Assembly (NCBI GenBank): GCA_900544825.1 | Contig: UQWP01000085.1 | Span: 1-12,108, forward strand | Reading direction: 5' to 3' | Length of the DNA stretch: 12,108 bases | Source of the DNA: an uncultured Prevotella sp. | GTDB lineage: Bacteria; Bacteroidota; Bacteroidia; Bacteroidales; Bacteroidaceae | Shown: piece by piece, positions 6,374-12,108 of the stretch | Position numbering within the stretch: the first letter of the stretch is position 1 | Layout of the letters: every line of letters begins with the position of its first letter | The notes under the pieces: model-generated | Told to the model about the DNA's origin: nothing | What the model saw: the letters and a program-made list of their open reading frames with translations, nothing else | Database searches by the model: none | Made by a program: the position numbers and the translations under genes

Positions 6374-6689
6374 CGTGGATAAGTGGATAAAAAACACCTT
6401 CAAAATTTGCTTTTTTCATTATCCATATCTTATGCAGAGTTATCCGTATTCGACTTGGAAATCTTTTTCTTGGTCTTTAAAGGATTAGCTCTTTTATCAA
6501 CATTTCCCCAATTCGGTGCAAAGTTAATAAGTTTATATCTTTTTTCCGTCAAAAACTGCGAAAAAGTTTCTAAAAACTTATTAATAACCCTGTGGATATC
6601 CCTATTCCTCGGGTTTCGGGATGAGAGCGGTGGATATCCACAAAGTTATTAAATAGTTATTAATAGAGTTTTCCATATACTTATCCACG
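6374..6689. other. Cluster of DnaA-box-like sequences; candidate replication origin
   Basis: The 616-bp gap 6311-6926 holds no convincing gene. Against TTATCCACA, 8-of-9 matches occur at 6374-6382 (minus), 6382-6390 (minus), 6419-6427 (plus, TTATCCATA), 6591-6599 (minus), 6634-6642 (plus, ATATCCACA) and 6681-6689 (plus). Weaker ones lie at 6440-6448 and 6629-6637. TTATTAAT-type AT-rich stretches between and after the boxes (about 6575-6590 and 6643-6680) could serve as an unwinding element. Flanking genes nadA and the lipoprotein diverge from it. No dnaA gene is in the window. The cluster is visible; its role as oriC is inference. Confidence 0.45.
6519..6526 (-). promoter_or_regulatory. nadA: Probable nadA promoter -7 element
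   Basis: TAACTTTG on the minus strand (6526-6519) fits TAnnTTTG, followed by GCACC as often seen near Bacteroidota starts. The -33 match is weak: a TTTTTG occurs slightly too far upstream. The implied untranslated leader is about 200 nt and runs through part of the DnaA-box-like cluster. I recognise no riboswitch in it. Confidence 0.5.
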
Positions 6690-6836
6690 GGTTATTTTGA
6701 TAACAGAAGTAGAAATGCTTTCTTTATTTTTAGAGGTTTACTGATTTATCAGGTAAAATCAAGAAACAGTTATTAAAAAGGTGTAATATTCGTGTTAAAA
6801 AACGAAAAAAGACTTAGATGTATGAAAGTATTATCG

Positions 6837-6844
6837 TATATTTG
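6837..6844 (+). promoter_or_regulatory. Probable promoter of the small lipoprotein gene
   Basis: TATATTTG fits the -7 consensus TAnnTTTG and is followed by CAACG. The -33 position has no good TTTG. The implied leader is about 75 nt. Confidence 0.5.
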
Positions 6845-6926
6845 CAACGTCAAGAAATAATAGTTTCAAAGTATGAATTGCCATTTTTTATTGGGCAGTA
6901 GTAATTAACAGATAAAAAATAGAGTT

Positions 6927-7295
6927 ATGGGAAAGAAAATGAGTATGCTCATTAGTTTAGCTTTTGCTATTATGAGCCTGTTTACATTTGTAGGTTGTTC
7001 ATCAGATGATGACGATATTCCTACAACCGGATTTGTTAGAGTTGAGTTTCCTAGTTGGTCTAGTTCTGTGGGAACTGGTGATGTTTATATCTATCTTGCA
7101 GATCAATACGCCTCTGGTAAATTAGTATGCATTAAAAGTTCGAAAATAGGCAGTAGTAGAACCACAGATATAGAGTTGAATCCTGGTAACTATTATGTGG
7201 ATATAAGTATGAGTGGTATGAAGGCTGAAGGAGATGGATACTTGCAGGTGCAGGCTGGCAAGGTGGAAGTAATAAAAGTAAAATTTGGTAGATAA
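6927..7295 (+). CDS. Small surface-type lipoprotein of unknown function
   Basis: The 122-residue product has a Lys-rich N-terminus, a hydrophobic stretch and a lipobox TFVGC with Cys24 as the lipidated residue. The Ser-Ser-Asp-Asp-Asp-Asp that follows matches the Bacteroidota lipoprotein export signal that sends lipoproteins to the outer face of the outer membrane. The mature part (about 99 residues) has alternating polar and hydrophobic residues and several Gly/Asn turns (LNPGNYYVDISMSG, GYLQVQAGKVEVIKVKF), suggesting a small beta-sandwich. I do not recognise a named family. The gene stands alone, with its own promoter and a terminator shared with the convergent glycosyltransferase gene. It borders the DnaA-box-like cluster but nothing links it to replication. 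Lipoprotein class is confident; function is unknown. Confidence 0.82.
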   Translation: MGKKMSMLISLAFAIMSLFTFVGCSSDDDDIPTTGFVRVEFPSWSSSVGTGDVYIYLADQYASGKLVCIKSSKIGSSRTTDIELNPGNYYVDISMSGMKAEGDGYLQVQAGKVEVIKVKFGR

Positions 7296-7308
7296 CTGAT
7301 TAGAAATA

Positions 7309-7346
7309 AACGCAAAGAAGAGTCATTAGTGGCTCTTCTTTGCGTT
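7309..7346. terminator. Bidirectional intrinsic terminator
   Basis: A perfect 14-bp stem, AACGCAAAGAAGAG (7309-7322) and CTCTTCTTTGCGTT (7333-7346), is extended inward by a U-G and a C-G pair. Flanking T runs (TTTTC on plus, TTTATTTC on minus) allow termination in both directions. It overlaps the last codons and stop of the glycosyltransferase gene and follows the lipoprotein gene by 13 bp. Confidence 0.82.
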
Positions 7347-8444
7347 TTCATTTAATACTTTCTCAACCTTTTCCACAATCAGCTCCGGCGAGATGTTCTT
7401 CATGCAGGCAAAGTCGCCACGCATGCACGGCTTGTTGCCATAGATGCTGCATGGGCGGCAAGGCATATCGAGCTGCACGGCATTGTCGGGACTCTGATGC
7501 CAGCCCATAAAACCGGCGTATGGATGGGTGGCTCCCCAGATACTTACCACTGGAATATTGACCAAAGATGCCAGATGCATGTTGCCGCTGTCCATACTGA
7601 TCATCAGGCGGAGATGACTCATCAGGATGAGTTCGTCGGAAATGCCGTGGAGCTTGCCTGAGGCATTCACTACCTGTGGATATTTCTCTTCCCAGGCATC
7701 CATCACCGGAGTTTCGGTCTGTCCGCCTCCGAAAAGGAAGATGCGACAGTGAGGATGATTGTGAATCAGGCGCTCTACTACCTTCTCCATCTGCTGCACC
7801 GGATAGATCTTACCCTCGTGGGCAGCGAATGGAGCCAGACCTATCCAAGGTTCCGCTGGATTATGAGCATCCTTGTTGATAACTGTGGATTTATCCTTGT
7901 TGTTATCAACAGTAACCTGGAAAACTTGCTCAGGGAGCAGACTCAGGTCTCCTCCTTCTTCTGGGAAGAGAGAAGTGAAGTCCATCTGTACAGGATAACC
8001 CAACTTGGCAAAGACATCGGCGTAATTCTGGAAGGAAGAAGGCTGCTTCTCCATCACCTTGCCGGACGAAGCCACCAGCTTGCGCTTTCCCTTGCGATGC
8101 TTGTCGATATGTGCCACCTTGAAGTTGGAGAGGTTGAAGCGCATGCGCAGATAGCTGGAGCGCAAAACGCTGTGAAGGTCGGCTATCGCGGTAAACTGCT
8201 TGGCGATGAGTCGGCGATAGAGTGCATTGAGACCTTTTACACCCTTATATTCCCCTTTGAGGTCAGCCTCCATAAAACCGACATTCGGGGCAAGATTCTC
8301 GAAGAACGGACGAGCAAAGGAACGGCTTAACACGGTGATTCTTACGTGAGGATACTGCTTTGCCAATGAATAAATCACAGGTACAGTCATGGCAACGTCA
8401 CCCATGGCCGAAAATCTAATAACGAGAATATGCTCTGTCTTCAT
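7326..8444 (-). CDS. Glycosyltransferase family 9 (heptosyltransferase-like)
   Basis: The 372-residue protein is a GT-B fold sugar transferase, likely adding a sugar to lipopolysaccharide or a related glycan at the cytoplasmic face of the inner membrane. Family marks: N-terminal ILVIRFSAMGDVAMTVPVI (6-24), DLHSVLRSSYLR (89-100), WIGLAPFAAHEGKIYP (200-215), FLFGGGQTE (236-244), and the donor-binding segment ISMDSGNMHLASLVNIPVV (282-300) followed by SIWGATHPYAGFMGW. The C-terminal Cys cluster (PCRPC, KPC, FAC) is also usual in this family. ATG 8444 is chosen because family homology starts there. Residues about 178-191 form a hydrophilic insert encoded by a DNA inverted repeat. It lies downstream of the DUF4254 gene in the same orientation with a 106-nt gap, so co-transcription is likely. 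The acceptor sugar cannot be told from sequence. Confidence 0.92.
   Translation of the reverse strand: MKTEHILVIRFSAMGDVAMTVPVIYSLAKQYPHVRITVLSRSFARPFFENLAPNVGFMEADLKGEYKGVKGLNALYRRLIAKQFTAIADLHSVLRSSYLRMRFNLSNFKVAHIDKHRKGKRKLVASSGKVMEKQPSSFQNYADVFAKLGYPVQMDFTSLFPEEGGDLSLLPEQVFQVTVDNNKDKSTVINKDAHNPAEPWIGLAPFAAHEGKIYPVQQMEKVVERLIHNHPHCRIFLFGGGQTETPVMDAWEEKYPQVVNASGKLHGISDELILMSHLRLMISMDSGNMHLASLVNIPVVSIWGATHPYAGFMGWHQSPDNAVQLDMPCRPCSIYGNKPCMRGDFACMKNISPELIVEKVEKVLNENAKKSH
7874..7911. repeat. Inverted repeat inside the glycosyltransferase gene
   Basis: TGTTGATAAC (7874-7883) and GTTATCAACA (7902-7911) form a perfect 10-bp inverted repeat with an 18-nt spacer containing TGTGGATTTATCC. The arms contain TTATCAACA and the spacer AAATCCACA on the minus strand, all resembling DnaA boxes. 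The encoded residues (about 178-191) are a polar Asn/Asp/Lys-rich insert just before the conserved WIGLAPF motif. Confidence 0.6.
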
Positions 8445-8480
8445 CTTTTTTAGTCTCTTTATATATATAATAAGGTGTAA

Positions 8481-8529
8481 AGCAGAGCGGGCTTCGTTTT
8501 TTATGGTAAAAAACAAAGCCTACTCTGCT
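8481..8529. repeat. Long imperfect hairpin between the DUF4254 and glycosyltransferase genes
   Basis: The 49-nt segment folds on itself: AGCAGAG with CTCTGCT, then GGCTT with AAGCC, then a G-C pair and TTTTTT with AAAAAA around a 4-6 nt loop, with one mismatch and two wobbles in between. It starts 21 nt after the DUF4254 stop. The T run is inside the stem rather than after it, so it is not a classic terminator; it may act in mRNA processing or partial attenuation. Confidence 0.6.
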
Positions 8530-8550
8530 CCTATTCTGATTGATGCGGGT

Positions 8551-9153
8551 TTACTTCTTGTAGAGTACAGGGTTGGTAGAAGGATCGTTGTACATCTTCA
8601 TCTGTCGATAAACCTTCATGTACTTTCTTCCAGCCTCGATGTCCTCCAGGAGCTGGTCGATGGCAGTAGAAAGATCCACCTGCTGCTCGAGGAGTACGTT
8701 GAGCTTAGCCTGGCACTTAGCCTTGTGCTCTTCAGAAGCCTCAGGGCGCTCCACCTGCTCCTTCATGTGATAGATCTTGAGGGCAAGGATGCTGAGACGG
8801 TCAACAGCCCATGCAGGACTTTCGGTATTGATGCGTGCATCATCCAGCACCTTTACATCCTTGTAAACCTCGCGGAAATAAGAATCAATCTGCTCTACGA
8901 GATCAGTACGGTCCTGGTTGCTCTTATCGATTCTGCGCTTCAAGACGAGTGCCTCTGCAGGGTCGATCTGAGGGTCGCGGATGATATCCTCAAAATGCCA
9001 CTGAACGGTATCAATCCAGCACTTGAGGTAGAGACGGTTCTCGATGGTACCTTCCTCGAATGGATTATTGATAGGAGTATCAATGTTGTCTTTGATGTGA
9101 TAATCGGCTATCGCCTGATTAAAAATCTTGTTAGCGTTTTCTGTAAATGTCAT
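8551..9153 (-). CDS. DUF4254 family protein
   Basis: The 200-residue soluble protein is almost wholly alpha-helical and charged, with no signal peptide or membrane segment. It matches my recollection of the Bacteroidota family DUF4254, including the N-terminal ANKIFNQAIADYH, the central YLKCWIDTVQWHFEDIIRDP (42-61), SPAWAVDRLSILALKIYHM (112-130) and a C-terminal MKMYNDPSTNPVLYKK. No catalytic motif is evident and the biochemical role is not known to me. ATG 9153 is chosen over upstream starts because the region before it encodes an unrelated hydrophobic stretch and contains the promoter. The family is often found next to a GT9 gene, as here, so a role connected with cell-envelope glycan assembly is plausible but unproven. 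Confidence 0.85.
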   Translation of the reverse strand: MTFTENANKIFNQAIADYHIKDNIDTPINNPFEEGTIENRLYLKCWIDTVQWHFEDIIRDPQIDPAEALVLKRRIDKSNQDRTDLVEQIDSYFREVYKDVKVLDDARINTESPAWAVDRLSILALKIYHMKEQVERPEASEEHKAKCQAKLNVLLEQQVDLSTAIDQLLEDIEAGRKYMKVYRQMKMYNDPSTNPVLYKK

Positions 9154-9183
9154 ACGGTTTGAACTATTTGATTTAATACCGTA

Positions 9184-9191
9184 CAAAAGTA
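9184..9191 (-). promoter_or_regulatory. Probable promoter of DUF4254-glycosyltransferase unit
   Basis: TACTTTTG on the minus strand (9191-9184) fits TAnnTTTG. About 19-20 bp upstream the sequence reads TTGG within TTTTTTGTTGG, a partial -33 match. The leader is about 25-30 nt. Confidence 0.5.
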
Positions 9192-9293
9192 ACAAAATAA
9201 TCTCAAAGAGCCAACAAAAAAGGGAAAAAAGGCGAAAAAGATGCACAATTAGGGGGTGTTTGTGCACCGAAAAGCACTTTTTTTGCTGAAATA

Positions 9294-9325
9294 TTTGTTT
9301 ATATCAAAAAAAAAGTGTTCCTTTG
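9294..9325 (+). promoter_or_regulatory. Promoter of acpP-fabF-rnc
   Basis: TTTG (9294-9297), 20 bp, then TTCCTTTG (9318-9325), which matches 7 of 8 positions of TAnnTTTG. The spacer holds a run of nine A residues. The expected start is near 9332, giving a leader of about 45 nt. The promoter diverges from that of the DUF4254 gene. Confidence 0.62.
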
Positions 9326-9378
9326 CACCCAGATTTTTAATTAGAAATTGAATTATAAACATTTTAAAGGTTACAATT

Positions 9379-9615
9379 ATGTCAGAAATTGAAAGCAAAG
9401 TAAAGGCAATTATCGTAGATAAGCTCGGTGTTGATGAGGCAGAAGTTAAGCCAGAGGCAAGCTTCACAAATGATCTCGGTGCAGATTCTTTGGATACTGT
9501 AGAGTTGATCATGGAGTTCGAGAAGGAGTTCTCTATCTCTATCCCAGACGATAAGGCTGAGAAGATTGCTACTGTAGGTGACGCTATCGCTTACATCGAG
9601 GAGAACGCTAAGTAA
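9379..9615 (+). CDS. acpP: Acyl carrier protein
   Basis: The 78-residue acidic protein carries the growing acyl chain in type II fatty-acid synthesis. Ser37 in the GADSLDTVEL motif is the site for 4'-phosphopantetheine attachment by holo-ACP synthase. Length, the four-helix pattern and the helix II sequence SLDTVELIMEFEKEFSISIPD are typical. AAAGG lies about 10 nt before the ATG. fabF starts 22 nt downstream, so the two are co-transcribed, giving carrier and elongating enzyme from one message. Nothing is missing or unusual. Confidence 0.98.
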   Translation: MSEIESKVKAIIVDKLGVDEAEVKPEASFTNDLGADSLDTVELIMEFEKEFSISIPDDKAEKIATVGDAIAYIEENAK

Positions 9616-9637
9616 ATTAGCAACTAAAATTTTATAA

Positions 9638-10900
9638 ATGGAATTAAAGAGAGTTGTAGTAACAGGTCTTGGTGCTGTGACTCCAGTAGGTAATTCTCCT
9701 GAGGAAACTTGGGAGAACCTCCTCGCTGGAAAGAGCGGTGCTGCCCCTATTACTCATTTCGATACAACAAATTTCAAGACCAAGTTCGCTTGCGAAGTAA
9801 AGGATCTGAACATCAATGAATGGATTGACCGTAAGGAGGCTCGCAAGCTCGACCGTTATACCCAGTTGGCTATGATTGCCGCTATGCAGGGTGTAAAGGA
9901 TGCAAACATTGATCTTGAAACTGAAGATTTGAACAACGTTGGTGTTGTATTCGGTGTAGGTATCGGTGGTATCAAGACTTTCGAGGATGAGGTGAAGTAC
10001 TTCGCTACTCACGAGGAGAACGGTCCTAAGTTCAACCCATTCTTCATCCCTAAGATGATTGCAGATATCGCATCTGGTCAGATTTCAATCCACTTCGGAT
10101 TCCACGGACCAAACTATACCACAACATCTGCATGTGCTTCTTCAAGCAACGCATTGGCAGATGCCTTCAACCTGATTCGTCTGGGCAAGGCAAACATCAT
10201 TGTCAGTGGTGGTGCTGAGGCTGCTATCTGCGCTTGTGGTGTAGGTGGTTTCAATGCCATGCACGCGTTGTCAACTCGTAACGATGACCCTGAGCATGCT
10301 TCACGTCCATTCAGCGCAAGCCGTGATGGATTTATCATGGGCGAGGGTGCTGGCTGCTTGATTCTCGAGGAGCTTGAGCACGCTAAGGCTCGTGGTGCGA
10401 AGATCTATGCTGAGATGGTAGGTGAAGGCGAGAGCGCTGACGCTTATCATATCACAGCTTCTCATCCAGAAGGTCTCGGTGCTAAGCTCGTAATGGAGCG
10501 CGCACTTGCTGATGCTAACCTCAAGCCAGAGGACATTGACTACATCAATGTTCACGGTACATCTACCCACGTAGGTGATATCTCTGAGGCTAAGGCTATC
10601 AAGGCTGTCTTCGGTGATGCTGCTTACAAGCTCAACATCAGTTCTACTAAGTCAATGACTGGTCACCTCCTCGGTGCTGCTGGTGCAGTAGAGGCTATGG
10701 CTTGTGTTCTTAGTGTGAAGAACGATATCGTTCCTCCTACTATCAACCACGAAGAGGGTGACAACGATCCAGAGCTCGATTACAACCTGAACTTCACATT
10801 CAACAAAGCTGAGAAGCGTGAGGTTCGTGCTGCATTGAGCAATACATTCGGATTCGGTGGTCATAACTGCTGTGTAGTATTCAAGAAGTATGCTGAATAA
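9638..10900 (+). CDS. fabF: 3-oxoacyl-ACP synthase II
   Basis: The 420-residue cytoplasmic condensing enzyme extends acyl-ACP with malonyl-ACP in fatty-acid synthesis. The catalytic triad is present: Cys166 in TTTSACASSSNAL, His306 in NVHGTSTHVGD and His343 in MTGHLLGAAGA, plus the conserved Lys338 in SSTKSMTGH and the C-terminal Gly-rich loop NTFGFGGHN. The N-terminus RVVVTGLGAVTPVG is diagnostic of FabF/FabB, and the length fits FabF. It follows acpP by 22 nt and overlaps the rnc start by 11 nt. Its sequence is visibly richer in G/C (32 of 60 in 10201-10260) than the left-hand locus, as expected for a core gene. Confidence 0.98.
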   Translation: MELKRVVVTGLGAVTPVGNSPEETWENLLAGKSGAAPITHFDTTNFKTKFACEVKDLNINEWIDRKEARKLDRYTQLAMIAAMQGVKDANIDLETEDLNNVGVVFGVGIGGIKTFEDEVKYFATHEENGPKFNPFFIPKMIADIASGQISIHFGFHGPNYTTTSACASSSNALADAFNLIRLGKANIIVSGGAEAAICACGVGGFNAMHALSTRNDDPEHASRPFSASRDGFIMGEGAGCLILEELEHAKARGAKIYAEMVGEGESADAYHITASHPEGLGAKLVMERALADANLKPEDIDYINVHGTSTHVGDISEAKAIKAVFGDAAYKLNISSTKSMTGHLLGAAGAVEAMACVLSVKNDIVPPTINHEEGDNDPELDYNLNFTFNKAEKREVRAALSNTFGFGGHNCCVVFKKYAE

Positions 10901-11978
10901 TTTTATAGATAGAATAAAGCTCTCTTTCCGCAAGGATAAAGAGCTTTATTTTTCTTTGTACGAAATCCTAGGTTTTTATCCACACAACATCAGTTATTAC
11001 AAGATGGCGCTGATGCACAAGAGCATCATGCACCGCAACTCCAAAGGCAAGCCTGTGAACAACGAGCGCCTGGAGTTTCTGGGTGACGCCTTACTGGATG
11101 CTGTAGTGGGTGATATCGTGTATCAGCACTTTCCTGGCAAGCGAGAGGGATTCCTCACCAATACACGAAGCAAGCTGGTGCAGCGTGATACGCTCAACAA
11201 ACTCGCCCAGGAGATGGGAATCAATCAACTCGTTTTATCTAATGGACACAGTTCTTCTCATAACAGCTATGTGGGAGGAAATGCTTTCGAAGCGTTGGTT
11301 GGTGCCATTTATCTGGACCGTGGTTATGATGCCTGCATGAAATTCATGCAGAAGCGCATCCTGGCAAAAATGATAAACATCGATAAGGTGGCTTACAAGG
11401 AGGTGAACTTCAAGAGCAAACTCATCGAATGGAGTCAGAAGAACCGCGTGAAGCTGGAGTTCGTGATGCTGGGACAGGAGAAAGACAAGAACGGAAGCCC
11501 TGTTTTCACCTATCAGGTGGTGATGGAAGGTGTAAAGGGCGGAGAAGGCAAGGGTTACTCCAAGAAGGAGAGCCAGCAGCTGGCTTCCAAGCTTACCCTG
11601 GAACGATTGCGCAAGGAACCGCAGTATATCGATTCTGTATTTACTGCCAAGGCAAACCGTACGAAGATGGAAGAAGAACCTGTGCTGGCTGTGCCAACCA
11701 CCGAGGTGAAGAATGACTTCATCATCTCGCAAGACACAGAAAAACAGGAGTCTGAAGAAAAACACGTCAATGTTTTCAAGGAAGAAGTCTATACAGAGAA
11801 TTCTTCGGCTGAAGATGTTGTTGCTTCTACTGTTACTGAAGAAATAACCACTGCAGCCACTCAGGAAAGCAAAGACGAGTTTGACTTGAGTGATATCTCT
11901 GCAGAGCCAAAGGAAATGAGCCGCGAGGACATCATCGCAGCCGCCGAGGCAGCTGCCTTTGCAGAAGATAAGGAATAA
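10890..11978 (+). CDS. rnc: Ribonuclease III with a long acidic C-terminal tail
   Basis: The 362-residue enzyme cleaves double-stranded RNA during rRNA and mRNA processing. The catalytic domain has the signature NERLEFLGDALLDAVVGD (58-75) with Glu62 and Asp66, and the second metal-site segment GNAFEALVGAIYLD (130-143) with Glu134. The position that is Asp114 in the E. coli enzyme is Asn131 here. A double-stranded-RNA-binding domain follows (about 173-243, NFKSKLIEWSQ to ASKLTLERLRK). Residues about 255-362 are an acidic, low-complexity tail absent from the usual enzymes of about 220-250 residues. It ends in an Ala/Glu-rich helix. The ATG lies inside the fabF end (11-nt overlap), indicating translational coupling. 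The annotation is secure; the tail's role is unknown. Confidence 0.95.
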   Translation: MLNNFIDRIKLSFRKDKELYFSLYEILGFYPHNISYYKMALMHKSIMHRNSKGKPVNNERLEFLGDALLDAVVGDIVYQHFPGKREGFLTNTRSKLVQRDTLNKLAQEMGINQLVLSNGHSSSHNSYVGGNAFEALVGAIYLDRGYDACMKFMQKRILAKMINIDKVAYKEVNFKSKLIEWSQKNRVKLEFVMLGQEKDKNGSPVFTYQVVMEGVKGGEGKGYSKKESQQLASKLTLERLRKEPQYIDSVFTAKANRTKMEEEPVLAVPTTEVKNDFIISQDTEKQESEEKHVNVFKEEVYTENSSAEDVVASTVTEEITTAATQESKDEFDLSDISAEPKEMSREDIIAAAEAAAFAEDKE

Positions 11979-12014
11979 TCTATGATGATAGAACTGGATT
12001 AAGATAAGAGAAAG

Positions 12015-12058
12015 ACTCTCTTGAGACTGACGGATATGGTAGTCTCAAGGGAGTTTTT
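12015..12058 (+). terminator. Intrinsic terminator of acpP-fabF-rnc
   Basis: ACTCTCTTGAGACT (12015-12028) pairs with AGTCTCAAGGGAGT (12041-12054): 14 bp with one wobble and a 12-nt loop, followed by TTTTGTTTG. It lies 36 bp after the rnc stop codon. Confidence 0.85.
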
Positions 12059-12071
12059 GTTTGACTAGCAT

Positions 12072-12108
12072 GTGTGTTGTCTAATGGGTGCAAGTCCCTA
12101 ACGAGCCC
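12072..12108 (+). mobile_element. Probable 5' end of a group II intron (continues past the window)
   Basis: The sequence from 12072 begins GTGTG, matching the 5' boundary consensus GUGYG of bacterial group II introns. It continues with GGGTGCAAGTCCC (12086-12098), the GGGUGMAAGUCCC-type element typical of domain I near the intron start. It sits 17 nt after a terminator stem, a location known to be favoured by class C introns. Only 37 bases are visible, with no domain V or reverse transcriptase, so the call is tentative. Confidence 0.55.

Noticed and set aside
6311..6403. N-terminal extension of nadA by 31 residues from a TTG start
   Set aside because: NadA homology begins at ATG 6310; the extension is AT-driven and includes the DnaA-box-like repeat.
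6354..6419. Minus-strand 21-codon frame (MKKANFEGVFYPLIHDISSSL) in the nadA leader
   Set aside because: It could be a leader peptide, but no regulatory codon run or attenuator hairpin is visible and the frame runs through DnaA-box-like bases; probably chance.
6311..6520. Riboswitch in the nadA leader
   Set aside because: No NAD-sensing or other riboswitch core that I recognise is present in the roughly 200-nt AT-rich leader.
6383..6652. Plus-strand 89-codon frame in the gap upstream of nadA
   Set aside because: It starts with GTG, lacks a ribosome-binding site or promoter, gives a composition-biased product, and overlaps the DnaA-box-like cluster and the antisense nadA promoter.
8389..9162. 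Plus-strand frame of 257 codons
   Set aside because: It is antisense to the DUF4254 gene and the start of the GT9 gene and looks like a leucine-rich shadow frame.

Overview
The window looks like chromosomal DNA from a Bacteroidota member of the Prevotella/Segatella type. Evidence: several promoters fit the Bacteroidota pattern (TTTG, about 20 bp, TAnnTTTG), start codons mostly lack strong Shine-Dalgarno sequences, a lipoprotein carries a Cys-Ser-Ser-Asp-Asp-Asp-Asp export signal, an outer-membrane barrel has a carboxypeptidase-D-like N-terminal domain, and a DUF4254 gene sits beside a glycosyltransferase 9 gene. The genus is inference.

Left part (1-4995): an AT-rich accessory locus that looks like a peptide export and sensing system. 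On the minus strand, in transcription order, are a 30-codon gene for a double-glycine leader peptide (2702-2610), a 758-residue outer-membrane beta-barrel protein (2566-290), and the start of a C39-peptidase ABC exporter whose ATG directly follows the barrel's stop codon and which leaves the window at base 1. Divergently transcribed are a membrane histidine kinase (2902-4272) and an OmpR/PhoB-type response regulator (4315-4995). Both divergent promoters carry tandem TGATGTAAAAA-like boxes directly upstream of the -33 position, which suggests one regulator for both arms. A reasonable model is that the exporter cleaves and secretes a peptide of about 15 residues, the barrel moves or captures it at the outer membrane, and the kinase/regulator pair adjusts expression. 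The link to the two-component system is inference.

Middle (4996-6926): the convergent ends of the regulator gene and nadA (quinolinate synthase, NAD synthesis) are separated by about 300 bp made almost entirely of three degenerate tandem-repeat arrays with periods of 22, 21 and 22 bp. The central array forms a 67-nt near-perfect palindrome. Upstream of nadA lies a 616-bp AT-rich gap with a cluster of DnaA-box-like sequences, a candidate chromosomal origin. It is followed by a small surface-type lipoprotein gene of unknown role.

Right part (7309-12108): ordinary core genes. A glycosyltransferase 9 (heptosyltransferase-like) gene and a DUF4254 gene form a minus-strand pair that converges on the lipoprotein gene at a bidirectional terminator. 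Divergent from them is acpP-fabF-rnc (fatty-acid synthesis plus RNase III), with fabF and rnc overlapping by 11 bp. After the rnc terminator the last 37 bases look like the 5' end of a group II intron that continues beyond the window.
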